This document shows, piece by piece, positions 59,902 to 64,000 of a stretch of 64,000 nucleotides of DNA (positions within the stretch are counted from its first letter, which is position 1; every line of letters starts with the position of its first letter). The stretch spans positions 303,110 through 367,109 of the forward strand of contig NZ_CP123991.1 of the NCBI RefSeq assembly GCF_029919255.1. The letters run 5' to 3'. The stretch is from a cyanobacterium endosymbiont of Epithemia clementina EcSB. Its GTDB lineage: Bacteria; Cyanobacteriota; Cyanobacteriia; Cyanobacteriales; Microcystaceae. The notes under the pieces are model-generated. The model was not told the DNA's origin, made no database searches, and saw only the letters and a list, made by a program, of their open reading frames with translations. A program made the translations under genes and the position numbers.

Positions 59902-60750
59902 TTACGCTATACTTCGTTGCTCGTCTAGTAAAAATGCTTTAATCGCTTGATTAAAAGGTTCTGGTTCCACTAAAAAGGCCCAATGATTTCCCGGGACTTC
60001 TTTTACATTTAAGTTATTTAAATAAGTTTGATAATGCTTAATTTGCCATGAAGTTCTGTTAAGTCCTTTTTTGGGTTTAATAAACAATGTAGGAATCTCA
60101 ATAGATTCAGTCAACCCTGCACATTTTATTACATCTTCAAAAATTTCGTTGCGGGCCTGTACTACAAATTTACTGCCCCACTTCCCCTCGTCTTTTTCTT
60201 CTATTCCTAGTTGAAAAACTTTTTGTTGTAAAGGAGTCCATCCCTGATATTGTTTTAAACTTCGAGCTAAGATTTCAGCTTTCTCATAACTCTCAAAAGG
60301 TCCCATCGCTTTGAGGAAAGGTAAAAATTTATATAATATCGGAAAAGTTACTTTTAGAATGGATGGCATTCGATAAATAAAAAAAGGATCAATTAACATT
60401 AAACTCTTGAACTTTTTAGGATTTTCTGTCGCCCAAATAACAGCTAATTTAGCGGACCAAGAATGAGATAAAATATTAGCCGCAGTCCATCCTAAATAGT
60501 TCATCAACTTTTCTAAATCATTAATATAGTCAGCAATTTTATAGCCACTTTGAGGTTTACTGCTATCACCATGACCGCGTAAATCAGGCGCGACAATATG
60601 ATAATCCATCGATAAATAGTCTCCTAAACTTGACCAAACTAAGCTATGGTCAGCCAAACCATGTAACAGTAAAAGTGGGGGGTTTCCTCGTTTCCACTCT
60701 AAATAAGATAGACAAATATCTGATAAATTTACAGTTTTACGAACAAACAT
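59902..60750 (-). CDS. Alpha/beta hydrolase with altered nucleophile elbow, 282 aa
   Basis: A 282-residue alpha/beta hydrolase: PPLLLLHGLADHSLVWSSLG (oxyanion HG), HIVAPDLRGHGDSSKP and the catalytic His in VPGNHWAFLVEP are classic. The nucleophile elbow reads SHSWSAK where GHSWGG is usual, so the Ser is kept but both small Gly positions are Ser. The acid residue is less clear. Substrate unknown. ATG at 60750 lies 33 bp after the inositol-monophosphatase-family gene stop, same strand, so they are probably co-transcribed. Its end is 20 bp from the convergent symporter pseudogene. Confidence 0.85.
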   Translation of the reverse strand: MFVRKTVNLSDICLSYLEWKRGNPPLLLLHGLADHSLVWSSLGDYLSMDYHIVAPDLRGHGDSSKPQSGYKIADYINDLEKLMNYLGWTAANILSHSWSAKLAVIWATENPKKFKSLMLIDPFFIYRMPSILKVTFPILYKFLPFLKAMGPFESYEKAEILARSLKQYQGWTPLQQKVFQLGIEEKDEGKWGSKFVVQARNEIFEDVIKCAGLTESIEIPTLFIKPKKGLNRTSWQIKHYQTYLNNLNVKEVPGNHWAFLVEPEPFNQAIKAFLLDEQRSIA

Positions 60751-60783
60751 TTTTTACTATAAACAGAGTTATTAGATCAAAAT

Positions 60784-61593
60784 TTAGGATACGATACACT
60801 GCACGATGGGCTTAAAAAAAGAAACTAGTTCAGGTTGACTAGTCACTAAACAAGGAAAAGGTTTTTTCCCATAATCCTGACCAATTTTAAGTGGAAAAAT
60901 GGGATCATCATTCAAAGATACAAAAACTCCACCTGCACCTTTGAGAATAGCCCAAACCGCCGCAATATCCCAAATTTTGGGAGTTGCCTCTACCCCCCCT
61001 AATGCTGCTCCACAAGCCACTAATGAAATGTTATAACTAGCGACTCCAATCATACGAATTTTACACGGAAAAGGTTGTCTAAGAATTTTAATACTACGGG
61101 TACACAAATTGAAAAGATGACTTTTACTAGGCTGGTCGGAACCAGTGTAAATTTTTACCCCGTTTAAATAAGACCCTTTAGGTCCAGTTATTCCAGTTTC
61201 CCCATACCAGTATCCATGAAAAGATTGCTGAAGTTGGGGAAAATAAACAAAGCCAAACACAGGGGTTCCTCGATACAACAATCCCAGAGAAATGCCCCAA
61301 ATTGGGATACCTCGCGTGAAGTTAGTAGTTCCATCAATTGGGTCAACGATCCAACACCAGTCTGTTTCAGGGAAGATATGGCTGGTTTCTTCAGTAAGAA
61401 CTCCATGTTCAGGAAATTTAGCAGCAATCGCCATCCGAATGGTTTGATCAACCCAATAATCAGCTTTGGTAACTAAAGAACCATCGTCCTTCTGTGTCGG
61501 GGATATTCGACCTACATCAGCTACTAAATGATGTCCTAGTTTTTGCGTTGTCGTTCGACAAAAAGTTAAGATATCGTGCCAAAATTGTTCCAT
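60784..61593 (-). CDS. Inositol monophosphatase family protein
   Basis: A 269-residue Mg2+-dependent phosphatase. Metal-binding motifs are VLTEETSH, the signature WIVDPIDGTTNFTRGIP, and WDIAAVWAILKGAGG near the C-terminus, all complete. It may hydrolyse inositol phosphate, histidinol phosphate or related sugar phosphates; cyanobacteria use one family member as histidinol phosphatase, so a role in histidine synthesis is possible but unproven. ATG at 61593 (MEQFWHDILTFCRTTTQ) is preferred; the open frame continues 25 codons upstream into a hydrophobic stretch unlike the family. Confidence 0.9.
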   Translation of the reverse strand: MEQFWHDILTFCRTTTQKLGHHLVADVGRISPTQKDDGSLVTKADYWVDQTIRMAIAAKFPEHGVLTEETSHIFPETDWCWIVDPIDGTTNFTRGIPIWGISLGLLYRGTPVFGFVYFPQLQQSFHGYWYGETGITGPKGSYLNGVKIYTGSDQPSKSHLFNLCTRSIKILRQPFPCKIRMIGVASYNISLVACGAALGGVEATPKIWDIAAVWAILKGAGGVFVSLNDDPIFPLKIGQDYGKKPFPCLVTSQPELVSFFKPIVQCIVS

Positions 61594-61914
61594 GTTCAAC
61601 TGAAGGATGAGAGAGTAACAATAGGATCTCACCCTTAAAAGATATAGGAACATAACTCGATAAAGCAAGTTTTTTTATTTCTTGTTCTCCAAGATCAAAG
61701 TTAGAAAAATTTAATGAGTTGTCCTCGGATAGGATTTTGACAAAAGTGTTATGCTAGTTGGCGATTCAGATCTTTTTAGATATTTCTTCTATATAAGGAC
61801 AAGGCAAAGAATTTAAATTCATTTGAACTCAAAATTATCAAGACTTTTGGGGCCGATACCGCTTATAAAATCTGCGTCATAGATGAAACTTTAAGAGATT
61901 AGTGAGATAAGAAA

Positions 61915-62112
61915 ATGTTATCAACCTCAACTAACAAAGCTGCCATTATCCGTAATTATATTCTTCTTTCTCTAGTCGTTATGATTTTGGGGGTGGGATT
62001 AACGGATATTTTTAAAAATCCTGGTCGAGTTGGCCAAAAAGATCGTATTGATAATTATGTTCGCTACATTAATGCCGGTTTTGTTGCTCAAACACAAAAA
62101 TTAGGGCGTTGA
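61915..62112 (+). CDS. Small single-span membrane protein, 65 aa
   Basis: ATG at 61915 begins MLSTSTNKAAIIRNYILLSL. One hydrophobic helix (about residues 14-30) is followed by a conserved-looking polar tail: DIFKNPGRVGQKDRIDNYVR and YINAGFVAQTQ. The composition is clearly coding and I believe similar short proteins occur in related cyanobacteria, but no function is known to me. It is divergent from the inositol-monophosphatase-family gene. Confidence 0.7.
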   Translation: MLSTSTNKAAIIRNYILLSLVVMILGVGLTDIFKNPGRVGQKDRIDNYVRYINAGFVAQTQKLGR

Positions 62113-63069
62113 CACTCTGCTGTTAATCTCGTGTTGACAATACTTTTGGCTCAATGTGTTCGGAGAACTGATATCTATAGGTTTTTCCACTGAGCTTTTT
62201 CTTATAAGTATGAGAACTACAACTAGGACACTCTTATCTGGAATTGCCTTCTATTTGTCGAGTCATTATATTAGGAAATATGCAGCATTCCCTAACCTGC
62301 TTTTTAGCTTTTTTTATTGAAGGTATGAATCAATTCTCGCACTTACTTTTTTTTCCCATCTATAATTTTTTTATAGACTTAGATAAATATTAGTTATCAA
62401 TAAATGATCAAATTATTTTTTGAGAGATTTTAAATGTATTTAACATCTTTTTTCGCTCAGGTTATCTGTCTTAAGTTTTTAAGATAATTCCGCTATCTTT
62501 GTCCTACTTGAATAATCTATCTAGAAATTTTTTAAAATTGTATTTTCTGATGGCTTCACCTAACCTAGGATCTCTTTAAGTTGCTATACTCTTGTATTTT
62601 ACAGATAATGTTTATACTTTTTTCCGTTATGGAGTTAATTCTTAGTCGAGAGTCAACTTTGATCACACTTGTCCTTATAATTACGTCAGCCGAATTTTTC
62701 ATTAGGCCACCATCTAATAATCGACTTCTTCAAACTACTTTTTTATTCAATAGCGATTTTGGTTTTGGTAGTTTTTAATAAAAGTAATGAGCAAATTAGC
62801 ATAATATATCGTTATTAACGACTAAATAAATAACTTTATCAATAGCTAGACTGATATATCTATAATTTCAATATTTTTGATTTTACAAAGATTATTTAAA
62901 TTTTAAAATAACAGTTTTTTTGATCGTGCCTAAATCAAATTTAATTTTGATATATTCGATATTTATAAGTCAATAGAATATCCAAAATAATATAGAATTT
63001 TAACTTTATTTATAAAATAAAACTTTTATCCTATTGTCAATAATTTTTCTTTATTTGTATTTTTTCTAA
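62113..63069. other. Desert with possible transposase N-terminus
   Basis: No intact gene. On the minus strand near 62160-62270 a frame gives ECPSCSSHTYKKKLSGKTYR, after a stop. The CxxC pair and basic run recall the zinc-finger start of IS1-like transposases, but this is weak. A 65-codon frame at 62581-62778 starting with TTG has no support. Confidence 0.35.
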
Positions 63070-63310
63070 AAGTAAAAGAGACAAAAAAACGATGTAGCAA
63101 GCGTTCCAATTAAAGTAATATTTATTTCTTGATTATTGGGATATTTTCCATAATCTCGTTTCCTTTTAGTTGCCCTGGAATACTGATAAGTCATAGCTAG
63201 CTCAACTCTGGTTTCATCAACTAGAATTAAGGATGAAAGTTTGAGTTGTCTAAATATCGTTAAATACTCCCGTCTCAGAGTTTAAACCATATCCTTGTAA
63301 GCTGCCAAGG
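63070..63310 (-). mobile_element. IS630-type transposase remnant
   Basis: Read leftwards, one frame gives AAYKDMV, stop, TLRREYLTIFRQLKLSSLIL, VDETRVELAMTYQYSRATKR and KYPNNQEINITLIGTLATS. The block VDETRVELAMTYQYSRA corresponds to the second DDE aspartate region (VDE-G-L-Y-RA pattern) of IS630/Tc1-mariner transposases, and NITLIGTL to the strand after it. No inverted repeats or TA duplications are recognisable. It is an old, inactive copy. Confidence 0.75.
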
Positions 63311-64000
63311 TATAAAGTGTTTGTTTTTGAATTAGGTTTAAGTTTCTGGACAAAATTACACATACTAATAATACTAACTTTAACATTTATTTTGCCGTTC
63401 GAGTGAGTACTTAGTTCTTGTAGAGTAGTATAGTAATTTTATTATAGCAATTGTTTTACAATGTTTAAGTTATTCTGCTTCCATTAAAGGTAAAAAGAAT
63501 TTGTCCCATTCATGAAGAAATAGTTCTATACTTTTTGTCATTTCATAATATCCAAGGAGATAATCGATAAAACTATAACTGACTTAAAAATACTCTGCTA
63601 GTTATAAAATTAATTCATTAGTATTAATATTAGTTTCTATGACCTTAGTGGGAATATCTGTGGAGTATAACTTATTTGAATTAACCTTTTTGAAAGAAAG
63701 TATTTGATTGGAAATTTATCCGACTAATTTTTAAAGAAATCAAGCAATAACTACCATTTTTTTGAAAATATAGGTAATTTAACCTAAGAGTCTGCTGGAT
63801 ATCATCTAGATTATTTTGTTTTTACTTATTCCAATTAAGACAATCTAATTCTACTTACTCCTAAATATCTTTTAAACATCAGTATAAACACAAAAAAACT
63901 CTTAATTGATTAAATAAATATTTTTATATTAAATTCTATTTGCAATAAAAGTTTTTTAAAAAAAATAGCAAAAAAATATTAATATAAGGATTATATTTAA
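63311..64000. other. AT-rich end of window
   Basis: Nothing assignable. A minus-strand 23-codon frame around 63466-63540 (MTKSIELFLHEWDKFFLPLM) may be a further remnant. The last 100 bp are almost pure A+T. Confidence 0.4.

Noticed and set aside
62581-62778. 65-codon hydrophobic frame starting with TTG
   Set aside because: Low-complexity AT-rich codons, no ribosome-binding site and no conserved look.
1-64000. tRNA, rRNA, tmRNA, RNase P RNA and CRISPR arrays
   Set aside because: I looked for T-loop and repeat-spacer patterns on both strands and saw none; absence by eye is not proof.

Overview
The window looks like chromosome from a cyanobacterium in advanced genome reduction. The genes are cyanobacterial (a ChlI magnesium chelatase subunit, an AcsF-type cyclase, a cyanobacterial-type glutamine riboswitch, a PatD-like protein, a group 2 sigma factor, a paired 2-oxoglutarate decarboxylase and succinate-semialdehyde dehydrogenase). 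By eye the DNA is about two-thirds A+T. Only about half of the 64 kb is intact coding sequence. The rest is long AT-rich spacer holding recognisable but frameshifted or stop-ridden genes. That pattern fits an obligate intracellular cyanobacterium such as the nitrogen-fixing spheroid bodies of rhopalodiacean diatoms (Crocosphaera/Cyanothece lineage) better than a free-living strain or compact UCYN-A. The assignment is an inference: no photosystem, nitrogenase or rRNA gene lies in the window.

Layout. 0-2.2 kb: the 5' end of hisA, acsF with a 20-bp hairpin over its start codon, and a small secreted protein. 2.2-4.9 kb: gene desert. 4.9-9.8 kb: ribE, a glutamine riboswitch in front of a 76-residue membrane protein, a dead FAD oxidoreductase and other wreckage. 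9.8-17 kb: cysS, thrS and an orphan polar amino-acid ABC ATPase, all on the minus strand and separated by deserts. 17.6-26.4 kb: a conserved small protein, chlI, def, crcB, the (p)ppGpp enzyme preceded by an unlisted 53-residue membrane ORF, a patD-like gene and an M16 peptidase. 26.9-29.9 kb: a plus-strand cluster of a DUF6825-like protein, an AarF/UbiB kinase and a PP2C phosphatase. 30.5-38.3 kb: a GNAT enzyme, a sigma factor, priA and an RluD-like pseudouridine synthase. 38.9-45.2 kb: a dead glycosyltransferase, the succinate-semialdehyde dehydrogenase and 2-oxoglutarate decarboxylase pair, a beta-barrel remnant, a cyclophilin lipoprotein and another decayed gene. 45.6-51.4 kb: ppk, murF and an alpha/beta hydrolase. 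51.4-56.6 kb: mostly decayed DNA around a tRNA-dihydrouridine synthase. 56.6-62.1 kb: a TolC-family protein, a freshly broken Na+/alanine symporter, an alpha/beta hydrolase with an inositol-monophosphatase-family gene, and a small membrane protein. 62.1-64 kb: desert with an IS630-type transposase remnant.

How the parts fit. The intact genes are housekeeping (translation, cell wall, replication restart, riboflavin and histidine synthesis, stringent response, polyphosphate) plus a route around the missing 2-oxoglutarate dehydrogenase. The dead genes are mostly transport, surface sugar, outer membrane and mobile DNA functions, the classes first lost inside a host. The most unusual signal is a scattered set of long, mostly perfect palindromes (about 10-26 bp arms). 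Many sit at gene ends or between convergent genes, and one covers the acsF translation start. In DNA drifting this fast, perfectly matched arms suggest either function or recent origin.
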